From: Chitinophaga sp. Cy-1792
GTDB taxonomy: Bacteria > Bacteroidota > Bacteroidia > Chitinophagales > Chitinophagaceae
Length of the DNA: 64,000 nt
Direction: 5' to 3'
NCBI RefSeq assembly: GCF_011752935.1
Contig: NZ_VWWO01000001.1
Span: 2,728,001 to 2,792,000 of the forward strand
Part shown: positions 1 to 10,000 of the stretch, piece by piece
Layout: every line of letters begins with the position of its first letter
How positions within the stretch are numbered: the first letter of the stretch is position 1
Translations under genes and position numbers: made by a program
The notes under the pieces: model-generated
The model's database searches: none
Told to the model about the DNA's origin: nothing
What the model saw: only the letters and a program-made list of their open reading frames with translations

Positions 1-354
1 TTTCCCATCCAGGCCCTGCATACGGATCGCATTATTGCCGTTGATGGCAGAGGTGTTTTGTACATGTATGACAGAGAGGTCGCCGAGTATACTTGCTACG
101 TTGCCGGGTTTGATACTACTTTCCTCGATCATTTCTTCCTTACCCAGTACTTCTACTTTCATGGGCAGATTTTCTATCCGGCTGTTGTTGCGGGTGGAGC
201 TGATGACAACGGAATCCAGTTCCACGGTTTTCGTGATCGTGTCTTTAACAGGGGCAGTTGTAGGTTTAGGTGCTGGCTGTTGTGCCGCTGCGGTCAGCGA
301 TAAACAGGTCAGGCCTATCAATGTAATTGCTTGCAATTGCATAGGAAAAATCAT
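1..354 (-). CDS. TonB-dependent outer-membrane receptor, N-terminal part (runs off left edge)
   Basis: Reading the minus strand from the ATG at 354 gives 118 open codons to the window edge. There is a signal peptide ending near a TAAAQQ stretch (residues ~5-25), then a Pro/Thr-rich linker. After that comes a segment reading ELDSVVISSTRNNSRIENLP and, at the edge, RMQGLDGK. The latter two are typical of the start of the plug domain of TonB-dependent receptors, which take up metal chelates, vitamins or glycans across the outer membrane. An alternative start is the ATG at 342. It lies 51 bp downstream of the histidine kinase on the same strand, so it may be the output gene of that two-component system. 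The substrate cannot be told from this part. Confidence 0.8.
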   Translation of the reverse strand, partial: MIFPMQLQAITLIGLTCLSLTAAAQQPAPKPTTAPVKDTITKTVELDSVVISSTRNNSRIENLPMKVEVLGKEEMIEESSIKPGNVASILGDLSVIHVQNTSAINGNNAIRMQGLDGK

Positions 355-405
355 ATTAGGGTACAAAGAACGTAAGTGATTTTGGAGTAATTCTGTGGAA
401 ACAGC

Positions 406-1671
406 TTAACGTGTAGCTGTTACCGTGAAAATATGTTGATCATCTGCATAATTATACGTCAGCGAAAGACCGCAGGTATCTGTAATTTTTCTGGAGATGG
501 CGAGGCCAAGACCATTGGAATTAGAGTAGGCCTGGTTGTTTTTCTTGAACCGCTGAAATACGTTGGCAGCAGGAATTTCAGGATAATCCGATGTGTTGGA
601 AATAACCAGCCTGTCTGCTTCCAGCAGGATATGGATACTACCTTCTTCTCTGTTGTATTTGATGGCATTACCCAGGAGGTTGCTGATCAGGATATCGGCG
701 AGCGCAGGATGCAGCTTCCATTGGGCGTTGCCGATAGTGGCGTTTACCTGGAGCTGTTTCTCTTTAATTAATTCTTCAAACAACTGCAGGTATTTATCTG
801 CAACAGCTGCAATATCTGTTAAAGTTGTGCTGGTAAACTGATTGTTCTCAATTTTGGCCAGCAGTAAAAGGTTATGGTTCAGGCGTGATAAGCGTTGTAG
901 TTCATCACTGCTTTGTGCAATGGTTTTCAGCTGCTCTTCCGTCAGGGCGGGGTCCTGTATCAGCAGTTCCAGCTTGCTTTGTACGATGGCCAGCGGCGTC
1001 TGCATTTCATGGGCTGCATCTTCGGTTAATTCCTTCATGCTCACATAGTCCTGGTAAATACGTGTAGTCATATTGTTGAGTACTGTATTGAGCTGATTGA
1101 ATTCATGGGTGTCTGAGGCCGGAAATTGCGGTGTTTCCATCTGGCTGAGCTGAAGCCCGTGCAGCTTATCCAGCGAGTTGTAGAAAGGGCGCCAGATTCT
1201 TTTGCTGATAAAAAAGTTAGACAGTATGACGAAGAAGAGCAATCCGCCGAATGCCAGCAGCATCACATAGATAATATTTTTAAGCAGGTCATCTTTTTCA
1301 ATCAGTGATTTACGTAGGGTAAGTTCGTAATGCTGGCCGTGTATGTCCACTACCTGCGTCAGCTGACGGAAAGGTGCATAGCTGTTTTCGGGTTCCTGAA
1401 AGATTTTGATGCCCTTCAGTTTATGTTTTGACTGGACGTCTTTGGTGGTAGGGGCAAGACTGAATTCGGGTGTCTGGACCTGCAGGATAGGGTTATTTAC
1501 GCTGATGGTATCGATGTAGCGGAGCCACTGGATTTTGTCGTTCACCAGCTCTTCATCGGTTTCATGTTTTATTTCCTTGTTGAATTTTTTATACAGGTAA
1601 TAAGCGCCGGCACCGAATGTTGGCAGCATGATCAGGAGAAAGAGAAGAGTGGATCGTGTCAGTAGTTTCAT
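406..1671 (-). CDS. Sensor histidine kinase
   Basis: A 421-residue membrane kinase that phosphorylates the adjacent response regulator. Two membrane segments (about 8-28 and 132-155) flank a ~105-residue periplasmic sensor region. The H-box has the phospho-acceptor His221 (AAHEMQTPLA) and the N-box reads NLLGNAIKYN (331-340). The G2 box is NGLGLAISRKI (386-396). The usual DxGxG of the G1 box is replaced by SNTSD (358-362), a degenerate form I associate with Bacteroidota kinases of this type. The gene starts 14 bp after the regulator stop, so the two are one operon. Ligand unknown. Confidence 0.93.
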   Translation of the reverse strand: MKLLTRSTLLFLLIMLPTFGAGAYYLYKKFNKEIKHETDEELVNDKIQWLRYIDTISVNNPILQVQTPEFSLAPTTKDVQSKHKLKGIKIFQEPENSYAPFRQLTQVVDIHGQHYELTLRKSLIEKDDLLKNIIYVMLLAFGGLLFFVILSNFFISKRIWRPFYNSLDKLHGLQLSQMETPQFPASDTHEFNQLNTVLNNMTTRIYQDYVSMKELTEDAAHEMQTPLAIVQSKLELLIQDPALTEEQLKTIAQSSDELQRLSRLNHNLLLLAKIENNQFTSTTLTDIAAVADKYLQLFEELIKEKQLQVNATIGNAQWKLHPALADILISNLLGNAIKYNREEGSIHILLEADRLVISNTSDYPEIPAANVFQRFKKNNQAYSNSNGLGLAISRKITDTCGLSLTYNYADDQHIFTVTATR

Positions 1672-1685
1672 GATACAGCTATTGA

Positions 1686-2357
1686 TCAGCCGAAGCGATA
1701 GCCGGTTCCGTACACGGTTTTGATATAATCTTCGCCGCCGGCTTCCAGCATTTTTTTACGTAAATTTTTTATGTGTGTGTAGATGAAGTCGTAGGAGCCT
1801 GCCTGATCGTAGGCATCGCCCCAGAGGTGCCCGGCCAGGGCCGACTTCGTAATGACGCGGTGCTGGTTGGCGATCAGGTAGATCAGCAGCTGGTATTCCT
1901 TGCCGGTAAGGGTGATCATCTTATCATGGATCATCACCGTTTTGGAGGCCGGTTTTATGGTGATTTCGTTAAATTGTATCTGGGTGTTGCCATCGAAGTT
2001 TTTGCGACGCAGCAGGGCATTGATGCGGGCATTCAGCTCGGAAAGATGAAATGGTTTGGTGAGATAGTCGTCTGCACCGAGTTCCAGTCCATGTAGTTTA
2101 TCTTCCAGCGAATCTTTGGCAGATATAATGATAATACCTGCGGTTGAACTCATCTGTTTTAATTCTTTTACTACATCCAGTCCGCTGCCGAATGGCAGGC
2201 CTATATCAGCTACGATGCAGTCATAATCGAACTCATTGACCTTATTGATGGCGTCCCTGAAATCCATCGCAATTTCACAGATGAACCCCTGGTGTTCCAG
2301 GTACTGTTGTATGGCGGTTCTCAGCTCAGGTTCATCTTCGATGATAAGCACTTTCAT
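1686..2357 (-). CDS. OmpR/PhoB-family response regulator
   Basis: A 223-residue two-domain regulator. The receiver domain (1-117) has the acidic pair E7/D8, phospho-acceptor Asp51 (VADIGLP), Ser79 and Lys101 (TKPF). The C-terminal winged helix (about 125-223) ends in the typical YGTGYRF. It is the first gene of a minus-strand operon with the kinase and probably the TonB receptor. The -7-like element TACTTTTG (minus strand, 2362-2369) lies only four bases before the start codon, so the transcript could be nearly leaderless. Confidence 0.95.
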   Translation of the reverse strand: MKVLIIEDEPELRTAIQQYLEHQGFICEIAMDFRDAINKVNEFDYDCIVADIGLPFGSGLDVVKELKQMSSTAGIIIISAKDSLEDKLHGLELGADDYLTKPFHLSELNARINALLRRKNFDGNTQIQFNEITIKPASKTVMIHDKMITLTGKEYQLLIYLIANQHRVITKSALAGHLWGDAYDQAGSYDFIYTHIKNLRKKMLEAGGEDYIKTVYGTGYRFG

Positions 2358-2361
2358 GCGA

Positions 2362-2369
2362 CAAAAGTA
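2362..2369 (-). promoter_or_regulatory. -7-like promoter element of the response regulator operon
   Basis: On the minus strand this reads TACTTTTG, matching the Bacteroidota -7 consensus TAnnTTTG. It sits four bases before the ATG at 2357, so if used the RNA would begin at or very near the start codon. No clear -33 TTTG at the right distance was seen. Confidence 0.4.
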
Positions 2370-2455
2370 TTAATAATCCCTGTAGGAAATCTGTAGTAAA
2401 TATATGAATTACAGATAATGTAATTATCTTATAGCAGAATAACTAATTTAGGTCA

Positions 2456-3217
2456 ATGACTATGGAAACACAAAAGCGGGCATTTGTATTATCGGGTGGA
2501 GGCGCCCGCGGGTATGCGCACCTGGGCGTATTGAGAGCTTACGAGGAGATCGGGGTATTACCTTCGGCGATAGCTGCCACCAGTGCAGGTTCTATTGCAG
2601 CAGCACTGGTATGTGATGGTTATAGCACGGATGAGATCAGGGCCATATTCAAGGAGTTCAAGCTGGGCCTGTCTATGCAGTGGAAGAACTGGCAACTGGG
2701 GTTGCTGACCCTGAAGAAATTGCAGGAGGTCCTGGAGAAGACTTTGCGTCATCAGCAATTCGAGGAGCTGAAGGTGCCGCTTTATATTACTGCCACGAAT
2801 TTCAGCAGCGGGGAGCAGAAGGTATTTGACCGGGGGCCGGTGATACCGGCTGTCCTGGCGGCATCGTCTGTGCCGATGTTGTTTCAGCCAATCCTGCTGG
2901 ATGGCGTGCAATACGTTGATGGCGGGCTCTCCGGCAATCTGCCGGTAGAACCGCTGGCCGGAAAGTATGAGGATATTATCGGGGTGCATGTAAACCCGTT
3001 GGTGCCGCTGGATAGTTCCGGCGGATTCCTGTTTAACCTGGAGCGTACGTTACACCTGGCGATACGGGAATCGGTACTCAAAAATAAAGCGTTGTGCCAT
3101 GAGTTTATAGAGCCTGCGGGACTGGGTAAATTTGGTATGTTCGAATTCAGCAGGTTCGACGAAATCTATGCTACCGGTTATGAGTATACGAAAAAAATAT
3201 TGCAGGTCAGATATTAG
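2456..3217 (+). CDS. Patatin-like phospholipase family protein
   Basis: A 253-residue cytoplasmic serine acyl hydrolase of the patatin/RssA type, about the usual length of the bacterial single-domain form. The oxyanion loop SGGGARGYAHLGVL is at 13-26. The nucleophile elbow ATSAGS holds Ser43. The catalytic Asp lies in YVDGG near residue 159. It has no signal peptide. It could start at the second ATG (2462). It is divergent from the two-component operon and ends 6 bp from the convergent HAD gene, with no terminator between them. Substrate (lysophospholipid or other ester) is unknown. Confidence 0.92.
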   Translation: MTMETQKRAFVLSGGGARGYAHLGVLRAYEEIGVLPSAIAATSAGSIAAALVCDGYSTDEIRAIFKEFKLGLSMQWKNWQLGLLTLKKLQEVLEKTLRHQQFEELKVPLYITATNFSSGEQKVFDRGPVIPAVLAASSVPMLFQPILLDGVQYVDGGLSGNLPVEPLAGKYEDIIGVHVNPLVPLDSSGGFLFNLERTLHLAIRESVLKNKALCHEFIEPAGLGKFGMFEFSRFDEIYATGYEYTKKILQVRY

Positions 3218-3223
3218 TGTTTA

Positions 3224-4198
3224 TCATGGAAAGATGACATTCCAGTCATTTTTCATGCTGATGACGTCCCAATTGTACTGTCTGGCCATATTCAGTGTTT
3301 TATTGTCTTTTTCCTGGTAATAAAATTCTCTTTCTTCATCATCATGATTTACGATCAGCTGTAGTGTTTTGTACTGGTTGCCCTGGCAGAAGCGGAGCAT
3401 GTATACATCACCGGCGCCGCCTTCGTTGCCGCAGGCCAGGATCGGCCTTTTACCTATATGATACTGAATACTCACCGGTTTTTCCTGTTTATCATTGAAA
3501 ACAAACATTCCTGGCAGCCGCATGATGTCGTTGACGCCGGCGCTGTCGACGTACTGGTATTTTAGTTCGGAGCCGATCACGCGTTCCGAAGGGATATTGT
3601 AGAGTGTGTCTGTGACTACGCGCATAAAGTCTACCGTTCCGCCGGAGCATACAAAGTTTTTAAAGCCATGGATGCGGAGGTATTCCAGCAGTTCGAGCTG
3701 TGGCTTGTATACGGCCTGGTAGAGGGATGTTTTAAGCGTGGGGTGTTTTACGGTCTGGAAGAATAGGGCCACTTCATTCCTGAATTCGGTAGCTGTCATG
3801 CCGGAGTGGGTAACTTCGAAGAGTTTCATGATTTCCGGCATGCCTGCTTTTTCGAAATATTGCTTATCGTGTTCCATAACGGCTTTGAATGGCTGCTTTG
3901 TTTTAAGGGAGGGGTTCTGGAGTACCATTCTGTTGATACGGAATATGGCAAAAAGTCCTTGTATGAGCGGTTTTTCTGCCCATAGCGTACCGTCGTTATC
4001 GAAGGTGGCTATACGATCTTCTACCGGTACAAAATCGGGGCTTCCTACAGTGGATACGGCGGTTACGAAGGCGATGATATGTTCTTTGACAGGGCCGCTG
4101 TTCCATGATGGCAGCGGATCTTCCTGGGCGTGTATCCGAAAGGGGAGTATCAGCAGTACCAGTAATAATGGGTTCAGGATTTTCATAGCAACAAACAT
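3224..4198 (-). CDS. Secreted HAD-superfamily phosphatase
   Basis: A 324-residue protein with a signal peptide (LLLVLLILPFRIHAQ), so probably periplasmic. The HAD motif I is TFDNDGTLWAE, with the two catalytic aspartates of DxDGT. Motif II is VCSGGT, and a motif III-like stretch is GNEGGAGDVYML. It probably hydrolyses small phosphate esters. The ATG at 4186 is an equally good start and gives a neater signal peptide. The gene is convergent with the patatin gene. Substrate unknown. Confidence 0.85.
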   Translation of the reverse strand: MFVAMKILNPLLLVLLILPFRIHAQEDPLPSWNSGPVKEHIIAFVTAVSTVGSPDFVPVEDRIATFDNDGTLWAEKPLIQGLFAIFRINRMVLQNPSLKTKQPFKAVMEHDKQYFEKAGMPEIMKLFEVTHSGMTATEFRNEVALFFQTVKHPTLKTSLYQAVYKPQLELLEYLRIHGFKNFVCSGGTVDFMRVVTDTLYNIPSERVIGSELKYQYVDSAGVNDIMRLPGMFVFNDKQEKPVSIQYHIGKRPILACGNEGGAGDVYMLRFCQGNQYKTLQLIVNHDDEEREFYYQEKDNKTLNMARQYNWDVISMKNDWNVIFP

Positions 4199-4309
4199 TT
4201 AATAATGAAGGGGTAATATAGATTACACCTGTACGGGGCAATTGTTTAGGCCGGGGCGATAAACAATATATGGTACTGAGTGGTTTAAGGGAGATAAAAT
4301 CCCCTTTTC

Positions 4310-4951
4310 TTGTTCAGATCCATCGTGATATTACCGGGCATATTCCTGGCAGCCGTGCTGGTATTATGTGATTGTGCGCCGCTGCTGGCGCAGGAAGCGG
4401 ATGCAGACAGTTCCTGGAGTTTTTCGGTGTCGGGTTCGTTTACCGTTACGCCGCATTCAGGGGTTATTTTATCGCCCGGGTTTTCGGTGGACCATAACTG
4501 GTTACATGCGGAGACGCGTTATAATTATGAAGATGTGCGGACGGCGTCTTTCTTTGCGGGTTACTGGCTGGGCGTGGGGAATAAGCTGCGACTGGATGCC
4601 GCTCCTATGATAGGTTTTGTGGTAGGGCAAACAAATGCGTTTGCGCCGGCATTGGAATTTACGCTTACCTATTGGAAGCTGACACTGTATTCGGAGCAGG
4701 AGCTGATCATCAATTATGAGGGCAAGGATGAAAGTTATTTGTATTCCTGGAACGAACTAACGTATGCGGTTACACGAAAATTATTTTTAGGCATTTCCGG
4801 ACAGCGTACACGGTTGTATCAGTCGGGGCTGGATTTGCAGAAGGGGCCGATGGTTAAATATTTGTTTGGTAAATTTACCGGTACATTTTATGCGTTCAAT
4901 CCTTTTTCGGATCATAATGTTTTTGCGGGAACGCTGTCAATGGATTTTTAA
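4310..4951 (+). CDS. Small outer-membrane beta-barrel-like protein, hypothetical
   Basis: A 213-residue protein with a signal peptide (FLAAVLVLCDCAPLLAQ) and alternating polar/aromatic strands, ending in the aromatic C-terminus typical of outer-membrane barrels (GTLSMDF). No catalytic motif is seen. The frame has no ATG: a stop lies at 4295-4297 and the first usable start is the TTG at 4310, with AAGGGAG about 16 bp upstream. It may be transcribed with the VOC gene 25 bp downstream. Function unknown. Confidence 0.65.
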   Translation: MFRSIVILPGIFLAAVLVLCDCAPLLAQEADADSSWSFSVSGSFTVTPHSGVILSPGFSVDHNWLHAETRYNYEDVRTASFFAGYWLGVGNKLRLDAAPMIGFVVGQTNAFAPALEFTLTYWKLTLYSEQELIINYEGKDESYLYSWNELTYAVTRKLFLGISGQRTRLYQSGLDLQKGPMVKYLFGKFTGTFYAFNPFSDHNVFAGTLSMDF

Positions 4952-4976
4952 TTTTTAAAAGCATAAACTAATTACG

Positions 4977-5354
4977 ATGGCTAACAATATTTATTTTGAG
5001 ATACAGGCAGATGATGTTAATCGCGCAGCAGATTTTTATGTAAAAATCTTTGGCTGGGAGTTGATTCAGGCGCCGCAGGTACCGATCCCGTATATCTGGG
5101 TGAATACCGGCAGCACTATGGGCGGCATTTTGCAGCGGCCTGTAGCGGCACCGGCACCGGGGCAAGGTACAAACGCCTTTGTTTGCTCTTTTGAGGTAGC
5201 TGATTTTGATGCCGCTGCAGCGAAGATCCTGGGTGCAGGAGGCATAGTGGCATTACCTAAATTTGGTGTTCCTAAAATTTGCTGGCAGGGATATTTTCTG
5301 GATACGGAAGGGAATACCTTTGGGATCTTTCAGCCGGATGAAAATGCAGGATAG
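4977..5354 (+). CDS. VOC-family protein (glyoxalase/bleomycin resistance fold)
   Basis: A 125-residue single-module vicinal oxygen chelate protein. It begins FEIQADDVNRAADFYVKIFG, the standard first beta-alpha unit, and ends DTEGNTFGIFQPD, the standard last strands. Such proteins are metal-dependent lyases or isomerases, or drug-binding proteins, and usually act as dimers. The substrate cannot be told. It is followed by a strong bidirectional hairpin. Confidence 0.9.
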   Translation: MANNIYFEIQADDVNRAADFYVKIFGWELIQAPQVPIPYIWVNTGSTMGGILQRPVAAPAPGQGTNAFVCSFEVADFDAAAAKILGAGGIVALPKFGVPKICWQGYFLDTEGNTFGIFQPDENAG

Positions 5355-5380
5355 CAGATAATTTCAGCATCTTTACAATA

Positions 5381-5413
5381 AAAAAAACCTACGCTAACAG
5401 CGTAGGTTTTTTT
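5381..5413. terminator. Bidirectional intrinsic terminator
   Basis: A perfect 14-bp stem (5381-5394 with 5400-5413) around the five-base loop TAACA, with an A-run on the left and a T-run on the right. It serves both the VOC gene (+) and the convergent SusD gene (-). Confidence 0.92.
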
Positions 5414-5428
5414 ATTGATGGTAATTTA

Positions 5429-7063
5429 TTACGGTTTATCCCACCATACTGGTTTACTGAGATAGGTAGGTTTGGTTACATCCGGTTCTGTTTTCAACAT
5501 TTCAGTTAAGTTGTAGTCTGTTTCATAACTGGCCATACAAAAACGGCGGGGCCAGTCTGTAGCGGCAGGGTAAGCCTGTGTATTCACGGCAAACGGGCGC
5601 TGAAATCCTTTGTAGATGCCAGCGGCTTCATTGTATACGCCAGCGCTGGTACAGTAGTCGAAGCGGCGCATGTCTACCCAGTTTTCAGGAGAGAAAGACA
5701 TGGCGATGAATTTCTGTATCATGATATGGCTCATGGTTAGTGAACCCGGGTCCTGTACCACAGATGTGCTGGACAGGTATGCGTCGATTAAAGCCGGATT
5801 AATACCCATGATATTCATGTGGGAGCGTATACCTGCTTTGTAGGCAGTCAGTGCATCCGTTTTGTTGCCCATACGGAACTTTACTTCCGCTTCGATGAAA
5901 CGCATTTCCGCATTGGTTAATAACAGCGCCTTAGCACCTCTGGCGGTATACCAGGAACCTGTAGAGAGTACACGTGGCGTATCTTTTGAAATAGCGGTGA
6001 TCTTCAGTATCCATACATAAGCAGAGTCGCCATTGGTGAACTGGTCGGTGGCTTTAGTATAGGCGAGTGATGTTGACGGGCCTGCTGATGTGGCTACGTT
6101 TACACCTACGGTGCTGTACCAGCTGTTTCCGACCTTCCTTCTTGGCAGGAGGGTATCTATACGGGGATCCGGCATGTTATTGGCGCCGGTAGGAGCGCCG
6201 GTATAATTATTATTCAGGTAATCCACATACAGTTTAGCAAACCTGGTAGAGGCAGAGGCGCCGATATTCCCATATTGCTGTGATGCTTTAGAATCATCTT
6301 TTACACCCACTTCATCTACGTATTGCAAGATGGTACTCTGGTTATCTGCCTGTGGTGCTTTAGCCAGCAGGTCAAGTATTGTCTGCGGGTTGTATTCTGC
6401 TTTTTTGGAAAGATGATTCAGGCATCTTGCCTTAATACCATAGGCGAGCCTGATCCAGCTATCCAGATTACCATTATTCAGGATATCACCTTTTGACAAC
6501 GCAGGGGCTTGTGGTCCTTGCGGTTTCTGGAGGTCGGCGATGGCTTCATCCAGCAGTGCCAGTACCTTTGTTTGTACGTAGGATGCATCTTCGTATTTAG
6601 GCGTATAGGTAGTAGGATCAGCAAACTGGTCGTACACCAGGACGCCGTAAAAGTCGGCCATGGTAGCAAATCCCCATGCTTTGATGATTTTGGCGACACC
6701 TATATATTGCCATGCATCTACTTTTTTGGCGGCGGTGATCAGGGGATCTACGTTTACCGCAGCAGCAGTGTACCAGGTCTGCCATGGATACCTGGCAGAT
6801 CCAGACGGTTCAGAAAGCCAGGTGGTAAGTTTCCAGTTAGCTATGGTTGGAGAATTGGTATATGCGACCTGTTGTGTCAGGAAGGCGGAACGTGAGCCCA
6901 TGGCCTCATATGCCCAAGCGAACTGGCTGATGAGTGGTGGGAGACGCAGTTCGGCAGTAGGAACATCTGTTGTGGCCGAATTGGGATTATCGTTGACATC
7001 CAGCCATTTTTTGCAGGAGGTAAAAGTGACGGCTAAGCCTATGATGATTAATAATTTTTTCAT
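5429..7063 (-). CDS. SusD/RagB-family outer-membrane nutrient-binding lipoprotein
   Basis: A 544-residue surface lipoprotein. The lipobox FTSC puts the acylated Cys at 17, followed by the typical KKWLDVNDNPN. The helical TPR-rich architecture and C-terminal PENWVDMRRFDY region match the SusD-like_2 group. It caps the SusC barrel encoded just upstream (13-bp gap) and captures the ligand. No glycoside hydrolase lies beside the pair, so the substrate (glycan, peptide or other) is open. Confidence 0.95.
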   Translation of the reverse strand: MKKLLIIIGLAVTFTSCKKWLDVNDNPNSATTDVPTAELRLPPLISQFAWAYEAMGSRSAFLTQQVAYTNSPTIANWKLTTWLSEPSGSARYPWQTWYTAAAVNVDPLITAAKKVDAWQYIGVAKIIKAWGFATMADFYGVLVYDQFADPTTYTPKYEDASYVQTKVLALLDEAIADLQKPQGPQAPALSKGDILNNGNLDSWIRLAYGIKARCLNHLSKKAEYNPQTILDLLAKAPQADNQSTILQYVDEVGVKDDSKASQQYGNIGASASTRFAKLYVDYLNNNYTGAPTGANNMPDPRIDTLLPRRKVGNSWYSTVGVNVATSAGPSTSLAYTKATDQFTNGDSAYVWILKITAISKDTPRVLSTGSWYTARGAKALLLTNAEMRFIEAEVKFRMGNKTDALTAYKAGIRSHMNIMGINPALIDAYLSSTSVVQDPGSLTMSHIMIQKFIAMSFSPENWVDMRRFDYCTSAGVYNEAAGIYKGFQRPFAVNTQAYPAATDWPRRFCMASYETDYNLTEMLKTEPDVTKPTYLSKPVWWDKP

Positions 7064-7076
7064 GATTCTCCGGGAT

Positions 7077-10000
7077 TTAGAATTTGAAGTTTAAGCCAAC
7101 AGCATATCCTTTAGTGGCAGGAACACCGGCATAGTCGAAGCCTGCAGAGCCAGAGCCTGTAACACCTGCGCCAGCGGCACTGGTTTCAGGGTCCATCCCT
7201 TTGTAGTTGGTGAACAGCAGCAGGTTAGTGGCGGAAACAGTTGCAGAAGCGCCTCTCAGCCAAGGGATGCGTTTCAGCTGTTTAGCTGGCATTGCGTAGG
7301 TGAGGGATACCGAGCGTAAACGTACCCAGTTAACTGACTCAACAAAGAAAGGTGCATTTTTCAGATAATAATCTCTGTAATACTTTTCATCTTTTACTAC
7401 CGTTTTGGTAACGGGTTCGTATTTACCGGTTGTCTGGTTCAACGCAACGCCGGTGAAGGTTTCAGACTGCCCTCTATCCAGTGTTCTTTCACTCAGGCCG
7501 TAGTAGGTCATCAGCCATTCGGTACCATTGTAAACGTCGCCGCCTACACGGACATCCCAGAGCATGCTGAAGTTGAAGTTGTTATAGGTGATGCTGTTAT
7601 TCAGGCCACCAATCAGTTTAGGTTCCCTGTTACCTATAAGGGAAGTAAGATCTGTACTTGTTGTTGGCAGGCCGGTTTTAGCATCCAGGATCAGGTTGCC
7701 GGCAGCATCGGTTACCCATTTAGAACCACTCAGTCCCATGAAATAGCCTTGAGGGAAAGAGGCTGGTTTTGCATTGGCTACCTGCACATCAGTGACATAC
7801 AGGATGTTAATAGCACCAGGCAGTTGTTTTACACGGCTGGTATTATGGGAGAGGTTCAGCGTAACATCCCAGCTGAGGTTCGCCTTACGTACGGGCGTAC
7901 CTGTTACTGTCAGCTCTATTCCTTTGTTTTCAATCAGACCTGCGTTTACAGATTTCAGGATATAGCCGGTAGCGTTACTTACCCTTGGTGAAACGATCTG
8001 GTCTACGCTTCTGTTATTATACCAGGTGAAATCGAATCCGATACGGTTTTTCAGGAAGCGCATTTCTGTACCAAATTCATAGGAATCGGTATGTTCAGGG
8101 CGCAGACTAGGGTTTCCCTGTGTCAGGTCATTGCGGTAACCGCCACCGATAGTTAATTCAGGGCCGATCAGTGCGGTGCTTGTTACGTACGGGTCGGTGT
8201 CTTTACCTACACGTGCCCATGAGGCGCGTACTTTACCGAAGGATAAGATAGGATCATCTTTCATTAGCTCAGAGAAGACAAAGCTGCCGCTGAAACTTGG
8301 GTAAAAGAAGGAGCGGTACATCAGCGGGAGGGTAGAGCTCCAGTCGTTACGGCCGGTAATGCCGAGATACAGCATATTCCGGTATCCGGCGCGGAATTCA
8401 CCATACATGCCCATTAATCTTTTTCTGCTGATTTTATCGTAGGCGTATCTGTTCGCATTGGAAGCGTTGTTCAGCGAAATGAGTCCCGGCATGATAAAGT
8501 TCTCTGCACGGGTTGAAATAGTTCTGGTGTTATAATCTTCGGTATTATGTCCCAGTAGTAAACTCAGGTCGAAATCGCTGATCTGTTTATGGAAGTTCAG
8601 CATGAAGTTACCGCTGACAAAGTTGTACCGCTTGTTGGACTCGGACAGCATACCATTCTGCCAGGCCAGCTTCACAGAAGAGCCGGGGCTGGTGAGACTT
8701 CTGAAATTAGTGGTGAAGTTATCGAGGCCGAGGCGATAGGTTGCATCCAGCCAGTTGGTAACTTTTACACTGGTGTATACACTACCCAGGAAGCGATTGG
8801 TTTGGTCGGCCTGCGGGTTTTTGTTGATCAGCCAGTAAGGGTTGTCATTATCATCATCCAGGGATATACCCGGGATCAGGCGGTGTTTGGTTCCATCCGG
8901 ATTAAGCCAGTTTTTCATGTTGTCATTTCTTGGCCACATGATGATGCTTTCCATGTAACCAGTACCTCCGGATCCCCATAAGCCGCTGCCGGTGAGGGTT
9001 TTCTGTGTTTCACTGATAGCATAGGTAGCATTCGCGCCAAAAGTAAAGCGGCCAACCACCTGTTCGCCATTAAAGCGTACAGAAGAACGATCGTAGGAAG
9101 TGGTAGGCACAATACCTGTTTGTTTCAGGTTAGAGGCAGACAGGAAGAACTTACTGTTTTTCGTACCCCCGGAAACGTTAAAGCTATTATCGAAAGCGTG
9201 GGCGGTCTGAAAGAAGTCGCCCATGTTGTCATATACTTTTTCGCCGGGTGCAAATTCGGGTCCCCATGAAAAAGCCGACTGGTCGTTGAAAGTGCCGGTA
9301 TAGGAAGAGCCTTGTTTATATTTACTTTGTTGTTTGGGAAGTTTGTTAACGCTATTGGAAGTATAGCGTGGGGTTACGGAGATAATGGCTTTTCCTTCCG
9401 CACCTTTTTTGGTCGTGATAACGATCGCGCCAGCCGCTGCCTGGAGGCCATACAATGCGGCGGCAGCAGGGCCTTTCAGCACAGAGATAGACTCCACATC
9501 TTCCGGGTTGATATCCATAGCGCGGTTGCTGTTGGTGGTGGAGAGGTTGACAGAGCCATCGAAGGCACTGTTATCACCCTGGCCGGTGGAGTTGTTCATG
9601 GGTACTCCATCGATCACGAACAGTGGCTGGTTATCGCGCCCGAGGGAGGTACCGCCACGGATGATGATAGATGCAGATGCGCCGGGAGCACCGCCGGAGT
9701 TAGTGATGTTTACGCCAGCTATTTTACCGTTTAATGAGTTGATGAGGTTGGGATCTTTGTTTTTCATCAGCTCACCGGATTTGATTTCCTGTACGGAGTA
9801 TCCGAGGGCTTTACGTTCCTTTTTGATACCCAGTGCAGTAACAACTACCTCGTTGAGTCCTGTTTCTGAAGATTCCAGTATAACATCTATTTTATTAACG
9901 CCGCCAATAGCCACCGTCTGGCTTTTGTATCCTATAAAAGAGAATTCCAGTATCTGGCCAGGGTTGGCTTTAATAGAATAGTGGCCCTGTGCATCTGTGC

